From NCBI GenBank assembly GCA_016710325.1, contig JADJXK010000002.1:4154001-4218000 (forward strand): 64,000 nucleotides of DNA, read 5' to 3'. The position numbers and the translations under genes are program-made. The notes under the pieces are model-generated. The model saw only the letters and a program-made list of their open reading frames with translations, searched no databases and was not told where the DNA came from. This document shows, piece by piece, positions 52,652 through 59,834 of this stretch; within the stretch, counting starts at the first letter, position 1, and each line of letters begins with the position of its first letter. This stretch comes from Candidatus Leptofilum proximum. GTDB taxonomy: Bacteria > Chloroflexota > Anaerolineae > Promineifilales > Promineifilaceae.

Positions 52652-54187
52652 ATGTTTCGGTCATCGCTGACGGGGCAGAATTTAGGCAAATATCGTGTGT
52701 TGGAACCGCTGGGCAGCGGTGGCATGGCCCGCGTGTATCGCGGCTACCATCCCCAGCTGGACCGCTTCGTGGCCATCAAAGTGCTGCGCTCCGACCTGGT
52801 GGACGACGAGCTGTTTTTGACCCGCTTTCGGCGCGAGGCGCAATCTGTGGCGGCGTTGCGCCATCCCAACATCATCCAGGTGTTCGATTTTGACGTGGCC
52901 GAAGACGTCTACTTCATGGTGATGGAGCTGCTGGACGGGGACACGCTACACACGCGCCTCAACGATTACCGGGTGCGGGACGAGCCGATGCCCTGGGGCG
53001 AAATCGTGCGCATCATGCTCGATGTGCTTGACGGGCTGAGCTACGCCCACCAGGAAGGCATGATTCATCGTGACATCAAACCGGCCAACATTTTGCTGAC
53101 GCGGCGCGGCCAGGCGGTGCTGGCCGATTTTGGCATTGCCCAAATTGTGGGCGGCACGCGGCACACCGTCTCTGGGGCGCTGCTGGGCACGCTCAACTAC
53201 ATGGCCCCGGAGCAGGGTCTGGAAGGCGTCAGCGACGTGCGCAGCGATTTGTATTCGCTGGGCGTGGTGCTGTACGAGATGCTCACCCGCCGCCCGCCGT
53301 TTGACGCCGACACGCCTCTGGCCATTTTGCTTAAACACGTCAATGATCCGTTGCCCTTGCCATCGGAGCTGAACCCGGAGGTGCCTGTGCCACTGGAGCG
53401 CATTGTGCTGAAAGCGCTGGCCAAGGAACGTGACGGCCGTTTCCAATCCGCACCCCAAATGGCCGAAGCCCTCAAAACGGCCGCGGCCGAAGCCCACATC
53501 GACCTGCCCCCACGCATTTCCCTGCCGCTCTCCTTTTCCACCAGCGAAGCCCCCGCCGATTCGGTGGCCGTTTTTTCTGGTACCGCCCGGCAAAAGCTGG
53601 CCAATGTGGAGTTTGCGGCGCAGGATACGGCCGTTACCAGCCAGCCGTCCGTTACTGCCGCGTTGGCTGCCCTCAAAGCGCAGGAACCGTCGGTGGTAGA
53701 TGCGGTGGGGGAAACGGCCGTTGCCATCGAGAAAAGGCCCTCAGCCTGGCCTGCGGTCGTGCGCAGTGTGGGATTGTTGGTGTTGGTGCATGCGGTGGTG
53801 GTGATGTTTTCCGGGACGGCCGGGGCTGGCTGGTTTTTCCGCAGCGGCTGGCCCATTGAACTAATGCTGGTTGCCGTGTTTTTTGGCCAGTTGATGCTCA
53901 GCCGGGGAACGCCCTGGCTGTTGATTCCCGGCGGCTTGCTGCTGGGGGAAGGCATTTTGTTGGGCTATTTTGCGCTCTCCGCCCGCTGGGAGGACTGGTT
54001 ATTTTTGTGGCCGCTGCAGGTGTTCCTCGTCTTTGGTGTGCTGTGGTTTACCATTTCGCGGGCTGCTTCAGCGACGGAGTCGCAGGCATTGGCGGTTTTG
54101 TGGGGGCGCCAGCTGCTAAGGCTAACCTATGCGGTGATTGTTTTGTTTGGGGCGGCTGTTGCTCTATTAAACTGGTGGCTGGCCTAA
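52652..54187 (+). CDS. Membrane Ser/Thr protein kinase (PknB-like)
   Basis: 511 residues from the ATG at 52652 (AGAAGGGA upstream); an in-frame extension to 52547 lies in an intergenic repeat. Kinase domain about 14-280: glycine loop LGSGGMARVYRG, catalytic Lys43, HRDIKPANILL (Asp141), DFGIAQ (Asp159), MAPEQ and SDLYSLGVVLYEML, so all key residues are present. A juxtamembrane linker rich in Ala, Pro and Thr follows, then four or five transmembrane helices (about 385-510), with no extracellular PASTA sensor. The multi-span tail is unusual and implies sensing within the membrane. Likely partners: the FHA regulator at 50839 and the flanking membrane proteins. Confidence 0.95.
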   Translation: MFRSSLTGQNLGKYRVLEPLGSGGMARVYRGYHPQLDRFVAIKVLRSDLVDDELFLTRFRREAQSVAALRHPNIIQVFDFDVAEDVYFMVMELLDGDTLHTRLNDYRVRDEPMPWGEIVRIMLDVLDGLSYAHQEGMIHRDIKPANILLTRRGQAVLADFGIAQIVGGTRHTVSGALLGTLNYMAPEQGLEGVSDVRSDLYSLGVVLYEMLTRRPPFDADTPLAILLKHVNDPLPLPSELNPEVPVPLERIVLKALAKERDGRFQSAPQMAEALKTAAAEAHIDLPPRISLPLSFSTSEAPADSVAVFSGTARQKLANVEFAAQDTAVTSQPSVTAALAALKAQEPSVVDAVGETAVAIEKRPSAWPAVVRSVGLLVLVHAVVVMFSGTAGAGWFFRSGWPIELMLVAVFFGQLMLSRGTPWLLIPGGLLLGEGILLGYFALSARWEDWLFLWPLQVFLVFGVLWFTISRAASATESQALAVLWGRQLLRLTYAVIVLFGAAVALLNWWLA

Positions 54188-54203
54188 ACCTAACCGGGCG
54201 AAT

Positions 54204-54232
54204 GATAGCTGGAAGTTAGCTAACCGATAGGC
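54204..54232. promoter_or_regulatory. Element shared with 51566-51594, copy 2
   Basis: GATAGC-N5-GTTAGCTAACCGATAGGC, followed as in copy 1 by GTTCCTC within about 15 bases. Confidence 0.4.
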
Positions 54233-54289
54233 GATGATACGGCCGTTCCTCTACACTCCTTCCTATAAACAAAACTTCAAATTCGTTTG

Positions 54290-54356
54290 AGCCACAGAGA
54301 AAAAGAGAAGCCTGAGAAAAAATATCTTCTCAAACGCCTCTGTGCCCTCTGTGGCT
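54290..54356. repeat. AGCCACAGAG inverted repeat
   Basis: AGCCACAGAG (54290-54299) pairs with CTCTGTGGCT (54347-54356), with extra CTCTGTG words inside. Another single-copy word family. Confidence 0.75.
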
Positions 54357-54378
54357 AATATTCTGAAGGAGCAATCTC

Positions 54379-55095
54379 ATGAAAAAAAGACAGGTAAATT
54401 ACGGTGGTGCGATTCTTATTTTGCTGGGCAGCGTGGCGCTGCTGAACGGCACCATTGCCCCGCTGTTTGGCTGGAGCTTTGGCCTCTGGCGCTTTTGGCC
54501 GCTGCTGGTGGGCGTGCTTGGCTTAAGCTTTATCGCCGCCCCGGTTTTATTCCCCCGGCAGCGCGGCTTGCGGGCCTTGTTCATTCCGGGATTTCCCATT
54601 TTGGTAGTAAGTTCCCTGCTGCTGCTGGGCAGTCTGTTCAATATTTGGAGCATTTGGGGCTATCTCTGGCCCTTGATCATCATTGGGCTGGCGGTAGGGT
54701 TTTTGGTTTCGGCCGTTTTTATGCACAACATCTGGCTGATGATTCCGGCTATTATCGTGGGCGTGAATGGGTTGATCTTCCAATTTTGTGCCGTGACGGG
54801 GCTGTGGGATTTGTGGGCTATTTTGTGGGTGCTGGAACCGCTTTCCGTTGGCCTGGCCTTACTGGTGGCCAGCGCCGGGGTACGCCCCAAAATGGTTTGG
54901 GCGGGCCTGATCGTGTGCCTGGTGTCGGTGGGGCTGTTTGGCGTGATGAGCCTGATTTTGTCCGGTTGGGTGAGCATGGTGGGGGCGCTGCTGCTAATTA
55001 TGGCGGGCATTGGTTTTCTGCTGCACGGCCGTACTCCTGTGCTGCTCAAGGAAAAGAGCCCAGACGAAAAAATGATTGATGGGTTGAAGTTTTAG
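54379..55095 (+). CDS. Multi-span membrane protein
   Basis: 238 residues, AGGAG before the ATG. Seven or eight hydrophobic helices (GGAILILLGSVALLNGTIAPL, WPLLVGVLGLSFIAAPVLF, FPILVVSSLLLLGSLFNI, YLWPLIIIGLAVGFLV and so on), with a short cytoplasmic-type tail VLLKEKSPDEKMIDGLKF. Same general build as the protein at 51791 and same upstream element, so the two may be co-regulated paralogues or analogues. No catalytic motif. Ends with an intrinsic terminator at 55109-55139. Confidence 0.8.
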   Translation: MKKRQVNYGGAILILLGSVALLNGTIAPLFGWSFGLWRFWPLLVGVLGLSFIAAPVLFPRQRGLRALFIPGFPILVVSSLLLLGSLFNIWSIWGYLWPLIIIGLAVGFLVSAVFMHNIWLMIPAIIVGVNGLIFQFCAVTGLWDLWAILWVLEPLSVGLALLVASAGVRPKMVWAGLIVCLVSVGLFGVMSLILSGWVSMVGALLLIMAGIGFLLHGRTPVLLKEKSPDEKMIDGLKF

Positions 55096-55108
55096 CTGAT
55101 TTCGACGG

Positions 55109-55139
55109 AACGGCCGGCCCCGCAGGGCGGCCGTTTTTT
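55109..55139 (+). terminator. Intrinsic terminator after the membrane-protein gene
   Basis: AACGGCCG (55109-55116) and CGGCCGTT (55128-55135) form a stem with GC-rich inner pairing, followed by TTTTA. Again derived from the ACGGCCGT word. Confidence 0.75.
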
Positions 55140-55188
55140 ATTCCCAATTCCGCACCTTATACTGACAAATGCCTAATTTGTCACCCCG

Positions 55189-55848
55189 TCACCCCGTCAC
55201 CTTGTCTTGCATATGTTCCAGAATCCTTTTCCACCCCTCAGACAGGGCAGTCAGAGCCAGCATTTGCCGCACCAACTCCTTGTCTGGCGTGCCTAAGGTG
55301 TGTTCGTTGATGAGCTGGATGGTGAACTGGGGATGCGGCCGTTCCACCAGCTTGAGTTCATCCCCCACCTGCACCATGCCCGGTGTGAGCACCCGCAGGT
55401 AAAAGCCGGTGCGCCGGGTGGCCATCACTTCCTTAAAGAAGTTAGGCAGCTTGAGCTTACGTTCCTGCTTGGTGCAGGGGTAGCGGGGCGCACTCACCTG
55501 CACCGTGGCCTCGCCCACCTGGAAGATATCGCCCACGGCCACGTCGGCTTCGGTGGCATTGGTCAACGTCCAATTTTCTCCGACGCTGCCCGGGCCAAGG
55601 CGTGTTTCTGCGCTGTCCAGCTGGTAGAAGCTGTTCCAAAAGTCGTAGTGGGCCAGGGGATGGCAGCACACGGCCTGGTCGCGCGAGCCGTGATGTTTGG
55701 TGTCGGCGACCTGGTCACCGGCCAGGCCGCGCTGCTGGAGGTAAACCGGCTCGGCCACTGGCGTACGAAAGATGGCGGAACGCCACGTGCCGCGATCATC
55801 GGTTAAGGTCTGGGGCTGCCCCACAAGCTGAGTGTGAATCATGATCAT
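55189..55848 (-). CDS. MOSC-domain protein (YiiM-like)
   Basis: 219 residues, GGAG 8 bases before the ATG at 55846-55848. MOSC features: TPVAEPVYLQQRGLAGDQVADTKHHG, DQAVCCHPLAHYDFW, RLGPGSVGENWTL, VAVGDIFQVGEATVQVSAPRYPCTKQERKL (with the conserved Cys thought to bind sulfur or the molybdenum cofactor) and GFYLRVLTPGMVQVGDELKLVERPHP. Family members such as YiiM reduce N-hydroxylated compounds with Mo cofactor. The last codons lie in a GTGACGGG tandem repeat (55181-55206), so the natural C-terminus may have been extended by repeat insertion. Confidence 0.92.
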   Translation of the reverse strand: MIMIHTQLVGQPQTLTDDRGTWRSAIFRTPVAEPVYLQQRGLAGDQVADTKHHGSRDQAVCCHPLAHYDFWNSFYQLDSAETRLGPGSVGENWTLTNATEADVAVGDIFQVGEATVQVSAPRYPCTKQERKLKLPNFFKEVMATRRTGFYLRVLTPGMVQVGDELKLVERPHPQFTIQLINEHTLGTPDKELVRQMLALTALSEGWKRILEHMQDKVTG

Positions 55849-55903
55849 GGTGCTTACTCCTTATTAGCCGTCACATTGTAGCCAAAAGAAAGGGCAAAGG
55901 GCA

Positions 55904-55938
55904 AAAAACGGCCGCTTCCCTGGGAAGCGGCCGTTTTT
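55904..55938. terminator. Bidirectional terminator hairpin
   Basis: AAAAACGGCCGCTTCCC (55904-55920) and GGGAAGCGGCCGTTTTT (55922-55938) are perfect complements about one base, giving a stem of about 15 bp with T-runs on both strands. On the minus strand it would end transcripts of the small ORF at 55965-56156. Confidence 0.8.
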
Positions 55939-55964
55939 CATAACAGGAGAAAACCAAAAGTTTG

Positions 55965-56156
55965 TTACATCGGGGTGTTCCGTGGGGCGGATACGATAAA
56001 AGATCCTTTGAGCACGGAAAACCCGGAAATGGCGTCCATCTGCTCAAGCAGGCAGAGAATTTGTTCGCGGGCGCCGCTGATCGTCAAGTTGAGGACCACA
56101 TCCTCCTGACAGCTGTTGGTTGGAGCGGCCGTTGTAGGTTGACTCTCTTTTTGCAT
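55965..56156 (-). CDS. Small hypothetical protein
   Basis: 63 residues, not recognised. VVLNLTISGAREQILCLLEQMDAISGFSVLKGSFIV has a strand-helix-strand pattern suggesting a compact soluble domain, preceded by a flexible N-terminus. Supporting points are a GGGAG-like sequence upstream (spacing rather long) and the terminator at 55904-55938 just downstream on the same strand. Against it is the short length. The overlapping ORF at 56084-56359 has a less protein-like composition and was not called. Confidence 0.4.
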   Translation of the reverse strand: MQKESQPTTAAPTNSCQEDVVLNLTISGAREQILCLLEQMDAISGFSVLKGSFIVSAPRNTPM

Positions 56157-56710
56157 GATGATGTGTAGCTCCCCGAAAATAGCTTTTGAGAGCCAGGAAT
56201 TCCAATGCGTCGCTTACCTTTTCCCGGACTCTCCAACCAATACAGTTGCGTCAGGTCATACAATTTTGGTTGGACGATAAAGTGTTTTAGACGGCCGTTA
56301 CCAATACAGTGTGATGAACAAAGCGCCATAAAAAATGAATGTGATTCTCGAAAAATCAAGGCGTTAGCGTGAGGCTAGAATTCGAGAATCACAAAAATAA
56401 AAGTAAAACAGAGCGAGGTATGACGATGGTACAGTTTTACTTTTATAAAACAGAACCCGCGATTCTTAATTTAACAAAACAATAAAGATTGGCTCTGCTG
56501 CAGTGCTTTGTTCTCATGGAGCAGCTTAGATGATTGTTGATAGAAAGTGAATGCTGATCCGTTCTCATGAGATGCCTACAGCATAGAAGAAACAACAAAC
56601 GATGCCAATTACAAAAAAGTCATATACCGGAATTCCTATTGGCGAGTCGATAAACTAGAGAATTTGCTCTGGTTACGCTAAAATCGTTCCCCGAGGAGGA
56701 AAAGGACATT
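56157..56710. other. Structured spacer, no clear gene
   Basis: About 550 bp, AT-rich for this genome. It contains two strong hairpins at 56340-56393 and 56398-56445, a repeated CCAATACAGT (near 56238 and 56311) and a repeated GTTCTCATG (near 56509 and 56562). A promoter for the uracil-DNA glycosylase is expected near the end but no clear boxes were found. Confidence 0.5.
56340..56445. repeat. Two consecutive perfect hairpins
   Basis: TGTGATTCTCGA (56340-56351) pairs with TCGAGAATCACA (56382-56393). TAAAAGTAAAAC (56398-56409) pairs with GTTTTACTTTTA (56434-56445). Neither word is seen elsewhere in the window. They could be a small RNA, a mobile repeat or a double terminator. Confidence 0.55.
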
Positions 56711-57334
56711 ATGCAGAAAAGCTTTTTTGACGAACCAGGCAAGCAGTACAGTTCTTTGGCTGAACTAATCGACGCCATGATGGCCATGGACGATGATCCG
56801 CTGGCCGATGCTGGGACCAACGTGGTGATTTGCCGGGGCAATCCGCGGGCCAAACTGATGATCGTGGGTGAAGCGCCAGGACCGCAGGAAAACATTCAGG
56901 GCAAACCGTTTGTGGGCAAGTCGGGCCAGCTCCTGGACCAGATTTTGCAGGCCGTGAAGTTCGACACGGAAAAAGACGTGTTTATCAGCAACTCGGTTTT
57001 CCGCATGCCGCCGGGGGATGGGGGTAAAAACTTCCGTAAGCCCACCAACGAGGAAATTGAGTATTACAGGCCCTACGTCCTGGAGATTATTCGCCTGGTG
57101 GATCCCAGAATCTTGCTGCTGACCGGCAACGTGGCGACCCAATCGTTGTTGGGTCTGACGGGCATTACCCGGCTGCGCGGGCAGTGGCATGAGCTGAACG
57201 GCCGTAAAGTCATGCCCATCTTCCACCCCTCGTACCTGCTGCGCAACCAAAGCCGCCAGCCGGGCAGCCCCAAGTCGCTCATGTGGCAAGACATCCAGGA
57301 AGTGCGCCGCGTGTACGATTCGCTGGTGGAGTAG
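56711..57334 (+). CDS. Family-4-like uracil-DNA glycosylase without the Fe-S cysteines
   Basis: 207 residues, with GAGGAGGAAAAGG upstream. Catalytic motif A GEAPGPQENIQGKPFVGKSGQLLD, the middle region NSVFRMPPG and motif B FHPSYLLRNQ identify a type-4/5 uracil-DNA glycosylase, which removes uracil from DNA. Family-4 enzymes use four Cys for a 4Fe-4S cluster. Here the N-terminal CxxC is absent, the Cys in NVVKCRPPG is replaced (SVFRMPPG) and the Cys in AACRP is Tyr (EYYRP). Only one Cys (about 41) remains, so a cluster cannot form. Followed 7 bp downstream by a methyltransferase gene. Confidence 0.85.
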   Translation: MQKSFFDEPGKQYSSLAELIDAMMAMDDDPLADAGTNVVICRGNPRAKLMIVGEAPGPQENIQGKPFVGKSGQLLDQILQAVKFDTEKDVFISNSVFRMPPGDGGKNFRKPTNEEIEYYRPYVLEIIRLVDPRILLLTGNVATQSLLGLTGITRLRGQWHELNGRKVMPIFHPSYLLRNQSRQPGSPKSLMWQDIQEVRRVYDSLVE

Positions 57335-57341
57335 TTCCTGC

Positions 57342-58088
57342 ATGACCCATTCTGAAAAGGCTGCCTTGCGCGGTGAACCCGGCTACGTGTGGCGCTCCGG
57401 CCAGGAACGCCGCCTGCGTATGATCCAGCAGTGGATTGATCTGACTAACGCGGTGATTTTGGACAACGGCTGCGGCCTGGGCACCTACCTGGAGGCGTTT
57501 ACCCCGTTTACACTGCACCGTTTTGGCCTGGAGCTGGAGCTGGATCGCGCCCAAAAAGCATTGGCCGTGTCCACCGGCATTGTTCAGGCAATGGGTGAAA
57601 AGCTGCCGTTTGCCAGCCACAGCTTCGATTTTGTCTTCAGCAACGAGGTGATTGAGCACGTAGCCGATGACCGGCTGGCGCTGGCGGAAATGGTGCGGGT
57701 GACGAAGGAGAACGGCCGTATCCTCATCTTTTGCCCCAACCGCTGGTACCCGGTAGAACAGCATGGCATTTACTGGCGGGGGCAGTACAAATTTGGCAAC
57801 ATCCCCCTGGTGAACTACCTGCCCACCCCAGTGCGCAACCGGCTGGCACCACACGTGCGCACCTACACCAAACGCAGTCTGCTGGATTTATGCCGCGGTT
57901 TGCCGGTGAAGGTCGTGCATCACGGCCGTATTTTTGGTGGGTATGACAATATTGAAAGAAGGTGGCCGGGATTCGGCCGTTTCATCAAAAACACTCTCTA
58001 CGCCGCCGAAAAGACGCCTTTTGCTGTTTTGGGCATTTCCCATTTACTGGTCCTGGAAAAGCTAAGTTTGGGCGAGGAGTCGGGATAA
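57342..58088 (+). CDS. SAM-dependent methyltransferase
   Basis: 248 residues. Class I fold: AVILDNGCGLGTYLEAF (SAM loop), GLELELDRAQ, GEKLPFASHSFDFVFSNEVIEHV and LAEMVRVTKENGRILIFCPNRWYP, as in Methyltransf_11 proteins. A C-terminal part (PTPVRNRLAPHVRTYTKRSLLDLCRGLP) resembles enzymes acting on lipids, quinone precursors or glycans, but the acceptor is unknown. It lies 7 bp after the glycosylase gene (probable operon), and its 3' end overlaps the convergent antitoxin gene by 27 bp. Confidence 0.88.
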   Translation: MTHSEKAALRGEPGYVWRSGQERRLRMIQQWIDLTNAVILDNGCGLGTYLEAFTPFTLHRFGLELELDRAQKALAVSTGIVQAMGEKLPFASHSFDFVFSNEVIEHVADDRLALAEMVRVTKENGRILIFCPNRWYPVEQHGIYWRGQYKFGNIPLVNYLPTPVRNRLAPHVRTYTKRSLLDLCRGLPVKVVHHGRIFGGYDNIERRWPGFGRFIKNTLYAAEKTPFAVLGISHLLVLEKLSLGEESG

Positions 58089-58376
58089 GTCGCGCGGCGT
58101 TTTGCCCAGGGCAAACAGTCCTCGAATGAGTAAATCAAGTGAGACTGAGGGATCGCCAGCTTCCATTTTGGCCACGCGTGACTGACTGGACTTCAGAAGA
58201 CGAGCCAGTTCTTCCTGGGTTAGTTGGTTATTCTGCCGCTCGGCCCGCAGATTTTGGGCGAGGGTAAGCTTTAGCTCAATATAGGCTGCCTCTTCTGGGG
58301 TCAGTTCAAGAAAATCCTCGGCATTTCCTACAGACCAACCCGCTTTGGCTAACCTTTCCTGCTTTTCTTTATCCAT
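58062..58376 (-). CDS. XRE-type antitoxin (HigA-like)
   Basis: 104 residues from the ATG at 58374-58376 (AGAGAG upstream; a TTG six codons earlier is possible). The HTH reads LRAERQNNQLTQEELARLLKSSQSRVAKMEAGDPSVSLDLLIRGLFALG, typical of XRE/HigA antitoxins. The N-terminal part (GNAEDFLELTPEEAAYIELKLTLAQ) is the usual toxin-binding extension. It follows the broken HigB-like toxin gene on the same strand by 14 bp, the HigBA order. It probably still represses the palindrome at 58726-58741. Confidence 0.88.
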   Translation of the reverse strand: MDKEKQERLAKAGWSVGNAEDFLELTPEEAAYIELKLTLAQNLRAERQNNQLTQEELARLLKSSQSRVAKMEAGDPSVSLDLLIRGLFALGKTPRDLSRLLAQT

Positions 58377-58390
58377 TTTTGCTCTCTTGG

Positions 58391-58713
58391 TCAAATTGCA
58401 TCATAAAGCTTGAGGCGTCGCTGACAGGTTTCGACCACTTTTTTCGGTGTTTGGTTCGTTTTCTTCTGAAAGACTTCCAAAATTATAATGGCGTCCTCGT
58501 CGATTCGATAAACAATGCGCCAGGTACCCTGGCTGTCGTTGATGCGCAGCTCATGGCATCTGAGTCCAATCGAAGGCATTGGTCTGGAATGGGGCAGACC
58601 CAATTTTGCAGCTTGCGCAACAAAAAGCCCGCCTCAAGCCGTGCAGAAGCCGTAAAAGGCGGTGTCTTGATCTCGCCATGTAACCAAACCAATGGCTTTT
58701 CGAGAGGAACCAT
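58391..58713 (-). pseudogene. HigB/Gp49-like toxin, frameshifted
   Basis: The N-terminal frame begins KPLVWLHGEIKTPPFTASARLEAGFLLRKLQ. The C-terminal half (LGLPHSRPMPSIGLRCHELR, then TWRIVYRIDEDAIIILEVFQKKT) continues in another frame. Joined, they make the complete phage-Gp49/HigB family signature, an mRNA interferase that cuts ribosome-bound transcripts. The break is near 58603, where two to four residues usual in the family (QQGE-like) are also missing. A small deletion therefore looks more likely than a base-calling error. The toxin should be inactive while its antitoxin is intact. Confidence 0.82.
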
Positions 58714-58725
58714 ATGCTCAATAGT

Positions 58726-58741
58726 ATGTCATATTTGACAT
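58726..58741. promoter_or_regulatory. Candidate antitoxin operator
   Basis: ATGTCA-N4-TGACAT just upstream of the toxin start at 58713, the usual place for autoregulation by a HigA-like repressor. Confidence 0.5.
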
Positions 58742-58805
58742 GAAATCAAGTGCCAAATTTCAAAAGAGGCAAATAACCTTCGCCCTTCGCTCTTTCTGCG
58801 GTGAA

Positions 58806-59717
58806 TCAAACAAAAAAGGGTGGACTGGTGACAATGTAGCGGTCGAAGTTGCCCAACGGCCGATCGCTCATGAACATTGCCATGAAGACGTCCATTTTGA
58901 AGTTGCGGGAGAGCAGGTAGGTAACGGCCGTTTCGTTCACCATCGGCACCTCCACGCCAAACTCGTTTCGCCCGGCGGCGTGGGCAGCGCTTTCGGCGTG
59001 GGCCAGCACCGCCGGGAAATCAGCGGCGTCGAGCAGGGCAAAAGGGCCGTTGTTGTGGCCCAGATAGCCGTAGCCTGCGGGACGGCCGTCCCGGACGTAC
59101 AAAACGCCCTCCCGGTTGGCCAAAAACCACGCATGATCCGCATCCCGGCGAAAGCCAATCACGTTTTTGTCAATGTCGGCCAGGGTGGCCATTGTTTCTT
59201 CGGTGTTCTCCAGAGGGACAAACGCCAGATCAGAAGCGACGGAAACTTGCTCCGACTGGCGGCCAAAGAAGTAGATGGGAAAGCGCGGAAATACGCCAGA
59301 TTTTAGATACAGCGCCTGGGCTCTGAAGTCCGAAGTGGCGATGATGATTCGATGTTCGGCGCCAGCTTCTGGAAAGGCGCGTTCGATGAGCTGGCGCCCC
59401 AGGCCGCTGGATTGGGTGCCGGGCTTGACAAAAAGCTCCGTCAGCTCCCGCACGCCGTCGCGCAAAGTAGAACGGGCAAAGCCCACCACTTCCTCGTTTA
59501 TTTTGGCCAGCCAGAAATGCTCGGCGGTGTGGGTGAGGTGCTCGTAAAGCGGCCGTCTGATGTGCCACAACTTCTCTAACTTCTGCTCATCGCCCCAGCT
59601 GGTGGCCCCGGCAAAGCCCAAACGGCCAACGAGATCCGCCAGGGTTTCTTCAAAAAGCGTATAGGCTTCGTAATTGTCGCTTATTTTGCCTTGTTCGTAA
59701 GTCACAGACACACTCAT
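58806..59717 (-). CDS. Tandem-GNAT N-acetyltransferase
   Basis: 303 residues, GGAGA before the ATG. The first GNAT domain (about 1-160) has LTELFVKPGTQSSGLGRQLIERAFPEAG, where Q/R-x-x-G-x-G/A is the acetyl-CoA pyrophosphate loop, and YLKSGVFPRFPIYFFG. The second, more degenerate half (about 165-300; HAWFLANREGVLYVRDGRPAGYGYLG, EVPMVNETAVTYLLSRNFKMDVFMAMFM) looks like a catalytically weak GNAT. Such double GNATs act on small amines or drugs. Stand-alone gene, substrate unknown. Confidence 0.85.
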   Translation of the reverse strand: MSVSVTYEQGKISDNYEAYTLFEETLADLVGRLGFAGATSWGDEQKLEKLWHIRRPLYEHLTHTAEHFWLAKINEEVVGFARSTLRDGVRELTELFVKPGTQSSGLGRQLIERAFPEAGAEHRIIIATSDFRAQALYLKSGVFPRFPIYFFGRQSEQVSVASDLAFVPLENTEETMATLADIDKNVIGFRRDADHAWFLANREGVLYVRDGRPAGYGYLGHNNGPFALLDAADFPAVLAHAESAAHAAGRNEFGVEVPMVNETAVTYLLSRNFKMDVFMAMFMSDRPLGNFDRYIVTSPPFFV

Positions 59718-59834
59718 GTTTGTTTCTCCGTGGAGGTTTAGTCAGGTGCTATGAACGTGTAATTGTAACGGCCATATCCACTACAGGTAAGGTGCAAAAG
59801 TCAGGTTTGCTTTCCAACGATAAGCTGTTCGCCC

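Noticed and set aside
56084..56359. 91-codon minus-strand ORF
   Set aside because: It overlaps the better-supported small ORF at 55965-56156 and ends in a repeat-like spacer; no ribosome site or domain.
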